A stretch of DNA of 57,544 nucleotides from Planococcus salinarum (GCF_007004625.1 NZ_VIFV01000020.1:1-57544), one strand, 5' to 3'. Positions 31,197 through 40,935 are shown, numbered from the stretch's first letter. A program made the numbers and translations. Notes: a model not told the origin generated them from the letters alone.

Positions 31197-32483
31197 ATGA
31201 CATCAGTCGTAGTAGTAGGAACGCAATGGGGAGACGAAGGAAAAGGGAAAATCACGGATTTTCTATCCGAGCACGCAGAAGTGATTGCACGCTATCAGGG
31301 CGGAAATAACGCCGGGCACACAATCATTTTTGGCGGAGAAACATACAAATTGCACTTGATTCCATCAGGAATATTCTATAAAGATAAAGTATCAGTGATC
31401 GGCAACGGCATGGTCGTGGATCCGAAAGCATTGGTAAAAGAATTGAAAGGCCTGCACGAACGGGGAGTGACTACTGAAAACCTGCGTATTTCCAACCGTG
31501 CGCACGTTCTTCTGCCTTACCACATCAAGCAGGATGAAGTCGAAGAAGCGCGCCGCGGCGCCAACAAAATCGGCACAACAGGCAAAGGCATCGGACCGGC
31601 TTATATGGACAAAGCCGCGCGTGTCGGAATCCGGATGGCAGATCTGCTGGATCATGTCGTATTCGAGGAAAAACTTCGCATGAACTTGAAAGAGAAAAAC
31701 CGCCTGTTCGAGAAATTCTACGAAACAGAAGGTTTTACTGTCGAGGAAATCATGGAAGAATACTATCAATACGGCCAGGAAATTGCCAAATACGTAACAG
31801 ATACTTCAAAAGTATTGAATGATGCATTTGACGAAGGCCGCCGCGTATTGTTTGAAGGCGCACAAGGCGTTATGCTCGATATCGACCAGGGGACATACCC
31901 GTTTGTTACGTCGTCCAACCCGGTTGCCGGCGGTGTCACCATCGGAGCGGGCGTGGGCCCTACGATGATTTCGCACGTCATCGGTGTCTGCAAAGCTTAT
32001 ACATCCCGAGTGGGTGACGGACCTTTCCCGACAGAATTGTTTGATGATATCGGTGATCAGATCCGCACAGTCGGCAAGGAATACGGCACCACAACAGGCC
32101 GTCCGCGCCGCATCGGGTGGTTTGACAGCGTTGTTGTACGCCACGCACGCCGTGTCAGCGGGTTGACGGATTTGACAGTGAACTCGATCGACGTGTTGAC
32201 GGGGCTTGATACGGTGAAAATCTGTACGGCTTACCGCTATCAGGGCGAGCTGATTACAGAATACCCGGCGAACCTTCGCATGCTTGCGGATTGTGAGCCG
32301 GTCTACGAAGAACTTCCAGGCTGGACGGAAGATGTAACAAGCTGCAAATCACTTGATGAATTGCCGGAAAACGCGCGCCATTACCTGGAGCGCATCTCGC
32401 AATTGACAGGCGTTCAAATTTCCATCTTCTCGGTCGGACCTGACCGCAACCAGACCAACATTGTTACCAGTGTTTGGAGATAA
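31197..32483 (+). CDS. purA: Adenylosuccinate synthetase
   Basis: GTP-dependent enzyme that joins IMP and aspartate to make adenylosuccinate, the first committed step to AMP. The 428-residue protein begins [19 protein letters not shown], containing the P-loop and catalytic Asp, followed by [11 protein letters not shown] with the catalytic His. Also seen are [11 protein letters not shown] and the nucleotide motif [14 protein letters not shown] overlaps a GTG at 31188, so ATG 31197 is the start. It has its own promoter; a type A repeat pair follows. Confidence 0.97.
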   Translation: MTSVVVVGTQWGDEGKGKITDFLSEHAEVIARYQGGNNAGHTIIFGGETYKLHLIPSGIFYKDKVSVIGNGMVVDPKALVKELKGLHERGVTTENLRISNRAHVLLPYHIKQDEVEEARRGANKIGTTGKGIGPAYMDKAARVGIRMADLLDHVVFEEKLRMNLKEKNRLFEKFYETEGFTVEEIMEEYYQYGQEIAKYVTDTSKVLNDAFDEGRRVLFEGAQGVMLDIDQGTYPFVTSSNPVAGGVTIGAGVGPTMISHVIGVCKAYTSRVGDGPFPTELFDDIGDQIRTVGKEYGTTTGRPRRIGWFDSVVVRHARRVSGLTDLTVNSIDVLTGLDTVKICTAYRYQGELITEYPANLRMLADCEPVYEELPGWTEDVTSCKSLDELPENARHYLERISQLTGVQISIFSVGPDRNQTNIVTSVWR

Positions 32484-32485
32484 TA

Positions 32486-32720
32486 GAGAAAAGCGACGGC
32501 ACCCGTTAAGCTCTGAAAGGCATAAGACGGACCAGCGAAGTGGCGTCCCGCCGCGCAGCTGGGCTGGCTTATGACCCGAGGAGCTGGGTCGCCGGAGTCT
32601 GGACAGAGAAAAGCGACGGCAAGAGATGCAACGGTTTTTCATGTCTCGAAGCTAGCGTAGCGATGCAGAGACAGGAGCAGCCTTTTTTCCGAGGAGCTGG
32701 GTCGCTGGAGTCTAGACAAA
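32486..32720 (+). repeat. Two type A repeat units after purA
   Basis: Begins 3 nt after the purA stop codon. The first unit has the standard arms and inner hairpin. In the second (from about 32606) the core is replaced by a module with TGTCTC and GAGACA around GAAGC-TAGCG-TAGCGATGCA, resembling part of the type B family. It ends GGAGTCTAGACA. A terminator follows at 32740. Confidence 0.82.
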
Positions 32721-32739
32721 GAAAATAAATAACACAAAA

Positions 32740-32767
32740 CCGGACACACTTGTGTCCGGCTTTTTTA
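32740..32767 (+). terminator. purA terminator
   Basis: CCGGACAC / GTGTCCGG stem followed by C and six T. Confidence 0.88.
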
Positions 32768-32826
32768 CGTCTGAAAGCTTATCAAGTTGAGGATCCGTTC
32801 GCTCCAGAGGGCGCTTCAGTTATTTT

Positions 32827-32857
32827 AGTCGTACACAATTTGGACGACTTTTTTTGT
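32827..32857 (+). terminator. Second terminator-like hairpin
   Basis: AGTCGT and ACGACT pair across an 11-nt loop, followed by seven T. The remaining gap up to 33159 is very AT-rich, with no gene or clear promoter seen. Confidence 0.5.
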
Positions 32858-33159
32858 TATGTTACTAAAATAGGAGTGATTAAATATTCAGAATGCTACA
32901 GTAACATGACAAAAATTACGGATTTTTACCTTTAAAACCCTTTTTAATTACTCATAATAAGAAAAAATCCAATAAAGACAAATAAATATCCTAATAAGAT
33001 ACATAATATAGAATAAAATGGAATAAATATATCGTTTTATTTACAGTGGGCAGTTTTATACTATTTCGGCATAAGTTTATGATATGGTGATGGAGGCTTA
33101 AAATAATTTAGAAAAAATTAAGAAGAATTTGTAAGTTGAGAGGGGATTATGACTGCCAT

Positions 33160-34449
33160 ATGGGGAACTTTAATGACAAGAGCTTCAGCATTAGCGGCTC
33201 AAACCTGATAAAAATAGCGGCCTCGGTGTTTCTGGTGTTAGGCCTGAATACCAATCCGACATCCGCAGCAAAACTTGGAAACAAAGACCTTGAAACGGTT
33301 TATCATATATATAACAATGGCGATTATGTAGGTGCCGTCAGTGACAGCGAAAGAATCGAAGAACTTGTTGAAGCGAAAGTTACAGAAGCAGGCGAAGAGT
33401 TCAATGGATTGAACTTGGAAGCCGATGAGAGCTTCAGCGTGATCGCCGAACAGGTTTTCGAACCATCAGTGAAAAATGAACAGGAAATCATTGAAAAGCT
33501 TGAGCAGGAATTGGCTGTAAAAGCGTCCACATTTGCTTTGACGCTTGATGGAAAAGTCATTGCCCAGCTGAAAGACCATTCAGCCTATGATGAAACAATC
33601 CGTCAGCTGCTTCTGGCATATGCAAGCCCTGAAGAGTTGGATCAATGGGAAGAAAACAAGCGTACACGAAATGGTTTACCCGACTTAAAAGCGGGTCAAA
33701 CCCAAATCACTTCAATTGATATTGAAGAAAGCATTTCCGGCACAAGCGATCAGGCGGACCCGGAATCGATAAGCAGTCCCGAAGAAGCGGCTGCGCTCCT
33801 GCTGGCAGTGGAAGATATCACTGTCACTGTTGAAAAGCAGCAGAGAGTGGAAGAAGGCGTCAAATTTGAAACTGTCGGGAAAGAAGACACCGATTTGTTT
33901 GTCGGCAACACGGAAGTTGAACAAAAAGGAAAAGACGGCGAAAAACAAGTAACGTATACAATCATCGAAAAAGACGGCGAACAGTTGAAGCGCGAAGCAA
34001 TAGACGAAAAAATGACGGCAGAACCGGTTGAAAAAGTGGTTTTGAACGGTGTGAAAGAATTGCCTTCAATCGGGACCGGGAAATTTGTCTGGCCGGCACA
34101 GGGCGGGTACATTTCCAGCAAGAAAGGACCGCGCTGGGGCGGACAGCATAATGGCATCGATATCGCCCGCCCGGATGGCTTTGATATCCTGGCGTCTGAC
34201 CACGGGGTCGTAAAAGCTGCAGGTACAGACGGCAGCTTCGGCAAACGCGTCATCATTGACCACAATAATGGCTTTGAAACGATTTATGCACACCTTGACT
34301 CGATCGATGTGAAAGTCGGCGACAAAGTGCCGCAGGGAACAAAACTCGGCATCATGGGAATGACCGGACGCTCTACGGGGATCCACCTGCATTTTGAAAT
34401 TTCCGAGAACGGGGTTACAAAAGATCCGCTGAATTATGTAAGCGAGTAA
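33160..34449 (+). CDS. M23 (LytM-type) metallopeptidase with G5 domain
   Basis: Secreted or membrane-anchored peptidoglycan endopeptidase. An N-terminal signal or anchor (NLIKIAASVFLVLGLN) is followed by an extended helical region, a G5 domain (about 225-300) and a C-terminal M23 domain. The zinc ligands are visible in HNGIDIA and HLHFE, with a catalytic His in IYAHLDS. It lies between purA and the wal operon, fitting a role in wall turnover. The start is uncertain: ATG 33160 has AGAGGGG but 14 nt away, TTG 33136 has no clear ribosome site, and ATG 33149 is in another frame with a 19-codon ORF. Confidence 0.88.
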   Translation: MGNFNDKSFSISGSNLIKIAASVFLVLGLNTNPTSAAKLGNKDLETVYHIYNNGDYVGAVSDSERIEELVEAKVTEAGEEFNGLNLEADESFSVIAEQVFEPSVKNEQEIIEKLEQELAVKASTFALTLDGKVIAQLKDHSAYDETIRQLLLAYASPEELDQWEENKRTRNGLPDLKAGQTQITSIDIEESISGTSDQADPESISSPEEAAALLLAVEDITVTVEKQQRVEEGVKFETVGKEDTDLFVGNTEVEQKGKDGEKQVTYTIIEKDGEQLKREAIDEKMTAEPVEKVVLNGVKELPSIGTGKFVWPAQGGYISSKKGPRWGGQHNGIDIARPDGFDILASDHGVVKAAGTDGSFGKRVIIDHNNGFETIYAHLDSIDVKVGDKVPQGTKLGIMGMTGRSTGIHLHFEISENGVTKDPLNYVSE

Positions 34450-34501
34450 AGCATGAAGGGGGACGGCCGTTATTCAGCCGACTCTTTTTCGATAGAAAAC
34501 T

Positions 34502-34546
34502 TGAATGCCAGCGGCGAAAAGTGATCCTTTTCGCCGCTGGCATTCA
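34502..34546. repeat. Perfect 20-bp stem inverted repeat
   Basis: TGAATGCCAGCGGCGAAAAG pairs perfectly with its downstream complement across a 5-nt loop (tgatc). No T run follows, so it is not a standard terminator. It lies in the M23 peptidase-walR gap, 53 nt after the stop codon. Confidence 0.85.
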
Positions 34547-34644
34547 TATACAGGGACACCGGCAGCGGCATTTTCTGCAACGCAAAAAACGGAGCTGGAG
34601 ATAGTTGGTCGCAACAAAACAATGCTCCCTTGAAAAGCGAGTGA

Positions 34645-34662
34645 TTATTTCCCGGGAAATAA
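34645..34662. promoter_or_regulatory. Noc-binding site (NBS)
   Basis: ATTTCCCGGGAAAT (34647-34660) is a perfect match to the NBS consensus and is extended to an 18-bp palindrome TTATTTCCCGGGAAATAA. Noc is encoded in this window. The site lies about 107 nt upstream of walR. Confidence 0.9.
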
Positions 34663-34768
34663 CACGCAATGAATGAGAGATGCTAAACAGCCTGAACAGT
34701 GATAAAGTAAAGTTAGAAAAGTTTAAGATCAGGGTGGGAATTTCTATTCAAAAAAGGGGAGATCATTG

Positions 34769-35476
34769 ATGAATAAGACGATTTTGGTAGTGGACGATGA
34801 AAAGCCGATTGCAGATATTCTGCAATTTAACTTGAAAAAAGAAGGATTCAACGTTGTGTGCGCATATGACGGTGATGAAGCCATCAAATTGGCGGAAGAA
34901 GTAAAGCCGGATCTGATGCTGCTGGATATCATGCTTCCGAATCGCGACGGCATGGAAGTGTGCCGGGAAGTGCGTAAAAAATATGATTTTCCGATCATCA
35001 TGCTGACAGCGAAAGATTCGGAAATTGATAAAGTGCTCGGCTTGGAGCTGGGTGCCGATGATTATGTGACGAAACCGTTCTCAACACGGGAATTGGTGGC
35101 GCGCGTCAAGGCGAACCTGCGCCGCCAGAACATTGTCCCTTCCGAAGAAGCCGGACCGAATTCGAACGATATCCAGGTGGGTGTTTTGACAATCCAGCCG
35201 GATGCGTATCTGGTGCTCAAGCGCGAGGAAACAATTGAACTGACTCACCGTGAGTTTGAATTGCTTCATTATCTCGGCAAGCACATCGGCCAGGTCATGA
35301 CACGTGAACATTTGCTTCAGACAGTATGGGGCTACGATTATTTCGGAGACGTCCGCACAGTGGATGTTACGATTCGCCGCCTGCGTGAAAAAATTGAAGA
35401 TAACCCGAGCCATCCGGCGTGGATTGTAACACGCCGCGGTGTGGGCTATTATTTGCGAAATCCTGAACAGGAGTAG
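34769..35476 (+). CDS. walR: Response regulator WalR (YycF)
   Basis: OmpR-family regulator, essential in most Bacillota, controlling autolysins and wall metabolism. The 235-residue protein has a receiver domain with acidic pocket VVDDE and phospho-acceptor D53 (LLDIML), the conserved KPFSTRE Lys, and a C-terminal winged helix ([31 protein letters not shown] region). GGGGAG lies 7 nt before ATG 34769. walK follows after 5 nt. Confidence 0.97.
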   Translation: MNKTILVVDDEKPIADILQFNLKKEGFNVVCAYDGDEAIKLAEEVKPDLMLLDIMLPNRDGMEVCREVRKKYDFPIIMLTAKDSEIDKVLGLELGADDYVTKPFSTRELVARVKANLRRQNIVPSEEAGPNSNDIQVGVLTIQPDAYLVLKREETIELTHREFELLHYLGKHIGQVMTREHLLQTVWGYDYFGDVRTVDVTIRRLREKIEDNPSHPAWIVTRRGVGYYLRNPEQE

Positions 35477-35481
35477 ACTGA

Positions 35482-37314
35482 ATGCAGAAAGTAACTTTTT
35501 TCAAATCAATCCATGTGAAGATTGTGCTGATTTATATCTTGCTGATCCTTTTGGCGATGCAGATAATCGGCCTTTACTTTGCACAGCAATTGGAAGAAAA
35601 ACTGATTGATAACTTTGAAGAGTCGATTATGGACCGCATGGAAATTATCGAGTTCAGCGTCCGGGAAGAAATCATCAAGACCCGGACTGACGATGATCTG
35701 ACAGTGGAACAGAGCCTCCGTTCGGTCTTAAACGGCTTTAGCTCATCTTCCTCAGACATCTCGGAAATCCGGGTGGTGGATTCACGGTACCGGATATTGG
35801 GTTCATCAGCGATTGAGAAACAGCCGCTGATAGGACAGCGATCGGCGGATGAATTGGTCCGGGAGTCGATCGTTAATGTCTTACCACGGGAACAGATCAA
35901 GATAAATGAAGAAACCGACCGGCGCGTGTGGGTAACGACTCAACCGATCATCACCGTAGGAGGCGAATTGCTCGGTATCCTCTATTTGGAGTCGAAAGTG
36001 GAGAACGTCTATGATCAAATGGACGAAATCAACTCGATTCTCGCAGGCGGAACCGCTCTGTCGCTTCTGATTACAGCGATTCTTGGGATTCTGGTGGCAC
36101 AAACCATTTCCAAGCCGATTTCAGATATGCGGAAGCATGCCCAGGCCATGGCGAAAGGGAATTTCTCCCGCAAAGTGCGGGTCTATGGCGATGATGAAAT
36201 CGGCCAATTGGCAAAAGCGTTCAACCATTTGACGAACCGGCTGCAGGAATCCCAGCAATCGACAGAAAGCGAACGCCGGAAACTGGCTTCCATCCTGGCG
36301 AATATGACAGATGGGGTATTGTCCACGGACCGGAGAGGGAGAATCATCCTGATCAACGATCCGGCGCTCCGCTTATTGAATGTTTCACGTGAAACGGTGA
36401 TGAACCGTCCGATTACGACAGTTTTGGGGCTGGAAAGTGAATATACGTTTGAAGATCTCATTCACATGAAAGATGCCATCACACTCGATTTCGGCACGTA
36501 TGAAAAAAGCGCATTATTGAGAACGAATTTCTCGGTTATCCAGAAGGAAACCGGATTCGTCAACGGTTTGATTGCCGTGCTCCATGATAATACGGAGCAG
36601 GAAAAAATCGACATGGAACGCCGCGAATTCGTGGCCAATGTATCGCATGAACTGCGTACACCGCTGACGACAATGCGCAGCTATCTCGAAGCGCTGGCCG
36701 AAGGCGCCTGGCAGGATGAAGACTTGGCGCCGCGTTTCCTCAATGTTACACAGACGGAGACCGAGCGGATGATCCGCCTTGTCAATGACTTGCTGAAGCT
36801 GTCCAAGATGGATGCCGGAGACAGCGAATTGAGTAGAGAAATGGTCGATTTTAAAGTATTTTTCAATCGCATCATCGACCGCTTCGAGATGTCGAAATCG
36901 CAGAATGTCACATTTGAGCGAGATATGCCCAAAACACCTTATTTCGTTGAAATCGATCCTGATAAGATGACACAGGTCTTCGATAATATCATTTCCAATG
37001 CATTGAAATATTCACCGGAAGGCGGCAAAGTTTCCTTCAAACTCAGTGAAGAAGACGGACTGCTGCAGACGAAGATCAGCGACCAGGGCATGGGAATTCC
37101 GAAAGAGAATCTCGATAAGATCTTCGATCGGTTCTACCGTGTCGACCGGGCGCGTTCAAGGGAGATGGGCGGCACCGGACTGGGTCTGGCCATTTCCAAA
37201 GAAGTCATCAATATCCATGGCGGAACCATCTGGGCGGAAAGCGATTATGGAAAAGGGACAACGATTTTCTTCACGCTCCCATTCGAAACTGATGACGGAG
37301 GTGAGTGGGAATGA
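35482..37314 (+). CDS. walK: Sensor histidine kinase WalK (YycG)
   Basis: Two-pass membrane kinase that phosphorylates WalR and senses lipid II or wall state. The 610-residue protein has a first membrane helix (about 12-33), an extracellular Cache-like domain, a second helix (about 187-207), HAMP, PAS (about 268-370), a DHp domain with phospho-acceptor H389 (VSHELRTPL) and an HATPase domain (IISNALKYSPEGG, GMGIPKENL, GGTGLGLAIS). A parS site lies within the PAS-coding part. The stop overlaps the walH start. Confidence 0.97.
   Translation: MQKVTFFKSIHVKIVLIYILLILLAMQIIGLYFAQQLEEKLIDNFEESIMDRMEIIEFSVREEIIKTRTDDDLTVEQSLRSVLNGFSSSSSDISEIRVVDSRYRILGSSAIEKQPLIGQRSADELVRESIVNVLPREQIKINEETDRRVWVTTQPIITVGGELLGILYLESKVENVYDQMDEINSILAGGTALSLLITAILGILVAQTISKPISDMRKHAQAMAKGNFSRKVRVYGDDEIGQLAKAFNHLTNRLQESQQSTESERRKLASILANMTDGVLSTDRRGRIILINDPALRLLNVSRETVMNRPITTVLGLESEYTFEDLIHMKDAITLDFGTYEKSALLRTNFSVIQKETGFVNGLIAVLHDNTEQEKIDMERREFVANVSHELRTPLTTMRSYLEALAEGAWQDEDLAPRFLNVTQTETERMIRLVNDLLKLSKMDAGDSELSREMVDFKVFFNRIIDRFEMSKSQNVTFERDMPKTPYFVEIDPDKMTQVFDNIISNALKYSPEGGKVSFKLSEEDGLLQTKISDQGMGIPKENLDKIFDRFYRVDRARSREMGGTGLGLAISKEVINIHGGTIWAESDYGKGTTIFFTLPFETDDGGEWE
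36381..36396. promoter_or_regulatory. parS: parS site inside walK
   Basis: TGTTTCACGTGAAACG differs from perfect parS only in the last base. It encodes codons NVSRET (300-305) of WalK. It is the third parS match in the window, about 19 kb from the one near noc. Confidence 0.88.
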
Positions 37315-38645
37315 AATACATCGAGCAAATAAAGTCGGTGGTCTTATTTTTACTTGTGTTTCTCAGCCTGGGATTGACGTTTACCATCTGGAATTTTACC
37401 CCAACGCAACTGGATCCCATCGACCAGCCGCCTGCTATTGATATCGCTGTTGGCGAAACCAAGAAAATAGAGCAGGTTGTTCAGCCGGTGAAGCTCCTTT
37501 ACCATAGCGAAGAAAGTGCAAAAGGCACGGTCAATGAAGATGAAATTGATTTATTCATGAATTCGATGCGGCAATGGCCAATGAGCGAGTTGAATTTGCA
37601 GACGGATGAAGCAACACCTGCTGAAATGGCGGATATCATGCACGATCCTTCGCGGGCAGTGCTGTATTATCCGGGCGCAGTTCCGTTTCCGGTTTTTGAT
37701 ACCATGATGGATATTTCCGAAACAAATGTACCGGAAGCAACGTTCAATAGAATGGTCGTTAACTGGGAGAGCGCTGCAAATGGGGAACTTGTCATTTATT
37801 TCATCAATTCAGAATCCGGACGAATATACGAAGGCATTGTCCAGATGAACGACTTTGCAGAGTTTGAAGAGGACATACTCGAACCTGCAGAACAATATGC
37901 TCCTTATATAACAGATCCATCTCTCGGAATCATGCCGATTTACGTGCCGGCCGAGCCGGTGGATTCGACAAGTTATATCTATTTGTATGAAGAAACTCCG
38001 CTTGAGGAATATGCGGATGGGCTGTTTGACGGCTCTGCGGAACCTGCCACCAATTTGATCGATGGCGGCTATACCGATAACACCGGTGCCTTCCTCGAAA
38101 AGGATTCCGCGATTAAAGGCTTGAATTATGTACAGTCCAAAGCGGAAACTGCTGACCCGGCAATTCCCTCGGAACTGGTTTTCAATACGATCGGTTTCAT
38201 CAATGATCACGGCGGATGGACAAATGAGTACCATTATTTTGGAATGGAACCGCTCAACCAGGAAATCGAGTACCGATTGTTCATCAATAATCTTCCCGTT
38301 TTCGGATCGGCAGTATCGACTGCGATAGATGTGCAATGGGGAATGGCTGACGGTGAAGAACAGGTATTCCGTTACGACCGGCCAATCTATGTGCTGGAAT
38401 CGACCGGCAGAACGGTCGAAAAACAGCAGGCTTCCGGAACAGCGGTGCTTGCGGCATTATTGCGCCTGGAAGAAGAAGAAAGAGACGCTGTGACTGAAGT
38501 TATGCCGGGCTATGAATTGGTGCGGAGCTCGAACGATGCGGACCGGCTGATGATTGTCGAACCGACCTGGTATTTTAAAATGAACGGAACGTGGCTGGAA
38601 TTATCGAATGAAGTGTTAGGGGGAGGACCATTTGGATTGGAGTAG
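37311..38645 (+). CDS. walH: WalK regulator WalH (YycH)
   Basis: Membrane-anchored extracellular protein that, with WalI, modulates WalK through membrane-helix contacts. The 444-residue protein begins MKYIEQIKSVVLFLLVFLSL, a single N-terminal membrane helix with a short cytoplasmic tail, followed by a large extracytoplasmic region. GGAGGTGA lies just before ATG 37311, which overlaps the walK stop codon (ATGA). The walI start lies inside its 3' end. Confidence 0.93.
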   Translation: MKYIEQIKSVVLFLLVFLSLGLTFTIWNFTPTQLDPIDQPPAIDIAVGETKKIEQVVQPVKLLYHSEESAKGTVNEDEIDLFMNSMRQWPMSELNLQTDEATPAEMADIMHDPSRAVLYYPGAVPFPVFDTMMDISETNVPEATFNRMVVNWESAANGELVIYFINSESGRIYEGIVQMNDFAEFEEDILEPAEQYAPYITDPSLGIMPIYVPAEPVDSTSYIYLYEETPLEEYADGLFDGSAEPATNLIDGGYTDNTGAFLEKDSAIKGLNYVQSKAETADPAIPSELVFNTIGFINDHGGWTNEYHYFGMEPLNQEIEYRLFINNLPVFGSAVSTAIDVQWGMADGEEQVFRYDRPIYVLESTGRTVEKQQASGTAVLAALLRLEEEERDAVTEVMPGYELVRSSNDADRLMIVEPTWYFKMNGTWLELSNEVLGGGPFGLE

Positions 38646-39444
38646 AACAAAGTCGATATTTATCATCGTCTTTTCCATTTTAAATATCTTTTTATATTCC
38701 CTGTACCTGGAACGTTACACAGAAGCCGAAAACTTCTCGATCCTGGCTGAACCGGCAGTGGATGAACGGCTGGAAGGCGATAATATAACCTACCCGGCTG
38801 ATTTACCATCAGAACTTGAAGACGAACCATACATCAGCGGCACCCGGAAAATGTTGACGACCGAAGATGTTCCGGTCGAAGACACCCGGGTGGCGGTAGA
38901 GGACAAGTATTTACTGAATGTGGCGTTCAACGAACCGATCCGTTTGGGAGACGAGACAAACAAAGAAAGCCTGGAAGCTTTTCTGGCATCGAACATCCAT
39001 GAAGGCGATGAATATGTCCTGTGGGATATTGTCGAAGAAGAAAACAAGGCAATCTTTTTTCAGGAAATCAATGACAAAACGTTGTATCATAGTGATAGTG
39101 GCAGAGTGACACTGCTTTGGAACGATGAAGGCGAGGCTGTCCGCTATGAACAGACCCTCTTTACCGACCTCGTGGAAAATGCGCAAAGCAAAGATCTGAT
39201 TTCTCCTAAAAGGGCGATCGAAACGCTTTATTCAAAACGGGTGCTCCAGCAAAACAGCAAAGTCACATCTGTAAACCTGGGGTATTCGGTGTATGTGGCA
39301 GTATCGGATGATACACGGATGTTCCTGCCGACCTGGAGGATCATCGTGGAACTGGAAGATGGTTCGACGGCGGATTATTTTGTAAATGCAATCAAAGATG
39401 GAGTCATCGAATTCAAGAAGCCGGAAGAAGAAGGTTCGGAGTAA
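38632..39444 (+). CDS. walI: WalK regulator WalI (YycI)
   Basis: Single-pass membrane partner of WalH. The 270-residue protein starts MDWSRTKSIFIIVFSILNIF (TTG start 38632 after GGGGGAGG), a membrane helix followed by an extracytoplasmic YycI-like domain. It overlaps walH by 14 nt, indicating coupled translation. walJ follows after 12 nt. Confidence 0.93.
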   Translation: MDWSRTKSIFIIVFSILNIFLYSLYLERYTEAENFSILAEPAVDERLEGDNITYPADLPSELEDEPYISGTRKMLTTEDVPVEDTRVAVEDKYLLNVAFNEPIRLGDETNKESLEAFLASNIHEGDEYVLWDIVEEENKAIFFQEINDKTLYHSDSGRVTLLWNDEGEAVRYEQTLFTDLVENAQSKDLISPKRAIETLYSKRVLQQNSKVTSVNLGYSVYVAVSDDTRMFLPTWRIIVELEDGSTADYFVNAIKDGVIEFKKPEEEGSE

Positions 39445-39456
39445 GGAGTTTTAATT

Positions 39457-40245
39457 ATGCGTTTTAGTGTGTTGGCAAGCGGCTCAAGCGGCAATGCCAT
39501 CTATATAGAAAATGACCAGCATTCGTTTCTGGTGGATGCCGGGCTGAGCGGACGGAAGATGGAAGAGCTTTTCGCTTCCATCGGCAAAAAGATGAGTGAC
39601 CTGGACGGCATCCTGGTCACCCATGAGCACAGCGATCACATCAAAGGGCTCGGCATTGTGGCACGCAAACACAAAGTGCCGATCTACGCGAACGCCAAAA
39701 CCTGGCTGGCGATGGACAACCTGGTCGGGAACATAGCGGTGGAGCAGCGTTTCCATTTCGATATGGATTCGGTGAAAACGTTCGGCGGGCTGGATATCCA
39801 GTCGTTTGCCGTATCGCACGATGCCGCTGACCCAATGTTTTATGTGTTCCATGAAAACGGCCGCAAACTGGCGTTAATCACGGATACGGGCTATGTCAGC
39901 GACAAGATGAAAGGCATCATCCAGGCGTCCGACGCATACGTGTTCGAAAGCAATCACGACGTCGGCATGCTGCAGATGAGCCGGTATCCCTGGTCGGTCA
40001 AGCGCCGGATCCTGAGCGATGTCGGCCATGTGTCCAATGAAGACGCGGCAGTGGCGATGAGCGAAGTGATGGCCGAAAAGCCGACCAAAATCTACTTGTC
40101 GCATTTGAGCAAAGACAACAACATGAAGGATTTGGCACGCATGAGCGTGGAGCAGACCCTGCAAACCAAAGGCATCATCGTTGGCGAGTATGTGGACCTG
40201 CTGGATACGGATGCGAATGTGGCGACCAAGTTGGTATTGGTATAA
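39457..40245 (+). CDS. walJ: Metallo-beta-lactamase-fold protein WalJ (YycJ)
   Basis: MBL-fold 5'-3' exonuclease family member reported to act in mismatch repair in Bacillus and linked to wall control in streptococci. The 262-residue protein begins [18 protein letters not shown] and carries the metal-binding signature [12 protein letters not shown]. It ends the wal operon and is followed at once by a type A repeat and a terminator. Confidence 0.94.
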   Translation: MRFSVLASGSSGNAIYIENDQHSFLVDAGLSGRKMEELFASIGKKMSDLDGILVTHEHSDHIKGLGIVARKHKVPIYANAKTWLAMDNLVGNIAVEQRFHFDMDSVKTFGGLDIQSFAVSHDAADPMFYVFHENGRKLALITDTGYVSDKMKGIIQASDAYVFESNHDVGMLQMSRYPWSVKRRILSDVGHVSNEDAAVAMSEVMAEKPTKIYLSHLSKDNNMKDLARMSVEQTLQTKGIIVGEYVDLLDTDANVATKLVLV

Positions 40246-40246
40246 G

Positions 40247-40421
40247 GAAAAGCGAAAGCGAGAGATAGCCCAAACTCGTTTGGGCCTATCTCTTGCGACG
40301 AAGCAGCGGAGCGATGCAGGAGCATTGGTTATAAAACAAACCAGCAGAGTGGCGCTTTTTGCCACGGCAGCTGGGCCGGCTTATGACCCGAAGAGCTGGG
40401 CCGCTGGAGTCTGGACAATAA
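40247..40421 (+). repeat. Type A repeat with an extra hairpin, after walJ
   Basis: Begins 2 nt after the walJ stop codon. The 5' arm is altered and holds an inserted hairpin: AGAGATAG-CCCAAAC / GTTTGGG-c-CTATCTCT (40261-40293). Next comes the GACGAAGCAGCGGAGCGATGC module shared with type B copies, then the usual inner hairpin and GGGCCGCTGGAGTCTGGACA tail. A terminator follows directly. Confidence 0.82.
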
Positions 40422-40425
40422 GGAA

Positions 40426-40455
40426 AAGGGCTTCGCAGTTGCGGAGCCTTTTTTA
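40426..40455 (+). terminator. walRKHIJ operon terminator
   Basis: GGCTTCGC-agtt-GCGGAGCC stem (one T-G pair) with a T tail. Confidence 0.88.
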
Positions 40456-40484
40456 GTTGTTGAAAAAATAATAAATTCTTGAAT

Positions 40485-40935
40485 CATTTCGCTTTAGCCG
40501 GACGCTTTCCGCGGGGAGCGGGCCTGAGCCTCCTCAGTCGCATTGCTCCTTGCGGGGTCTCAGACTCACTCTGGTTCCCGCAGGAAAGACATTGGCCGAA
40601 GCATGCGAGGACAAGTCTTTGCGACGAAGCAGCGCAGCGATGCAGGAGCATATCTTTGCCCTTCACCGCCTAATGCTCCATTCTAAGTATGTTTAGAACT
40701 ACGGTGCCTAATTCCATACTTAGAACAACCTTAAAAGGACATCCCTTCTAGCAAGCGAGCTGAGATATGGAGCAAAACAGCGAAGACTCCCAGGGGAACA
40801 GAAACGGAGTTGGCTTTCCAACTCCGTTTCGAGCGAAGTGCTGAGATCCACTCGGACGAAGGGGACTGAGTCCGAGTTAGCTCAGCGCGAGCCCCCAGGA
40901 AAGCGAAGCTGTTTTGCGTAATATCGGTTTCAATC
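40485..40935 (+). repeat. Composite type B repeat block
   Basis: Three modules in 450 bp. First, 40490-40610 with CTTTCCGCGGG and CCCGCAGGAAAG closing a long hairpin. Second, 40611-40680 with GACGAAGCAGCGCAGCGATGC. Third, 40761-40935 bounded by GGAGCAAAACAGC and GCTGTTTTGCG. The third holds a perfect 13-bp stem (40801-40813 with 40818-40830, loop cttt) not present in the sister copy at 26010. No gene is seen. Related sequences recur widely in Bacillaceae genomes by recollection; this was not checked. Confidence 0.75.
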
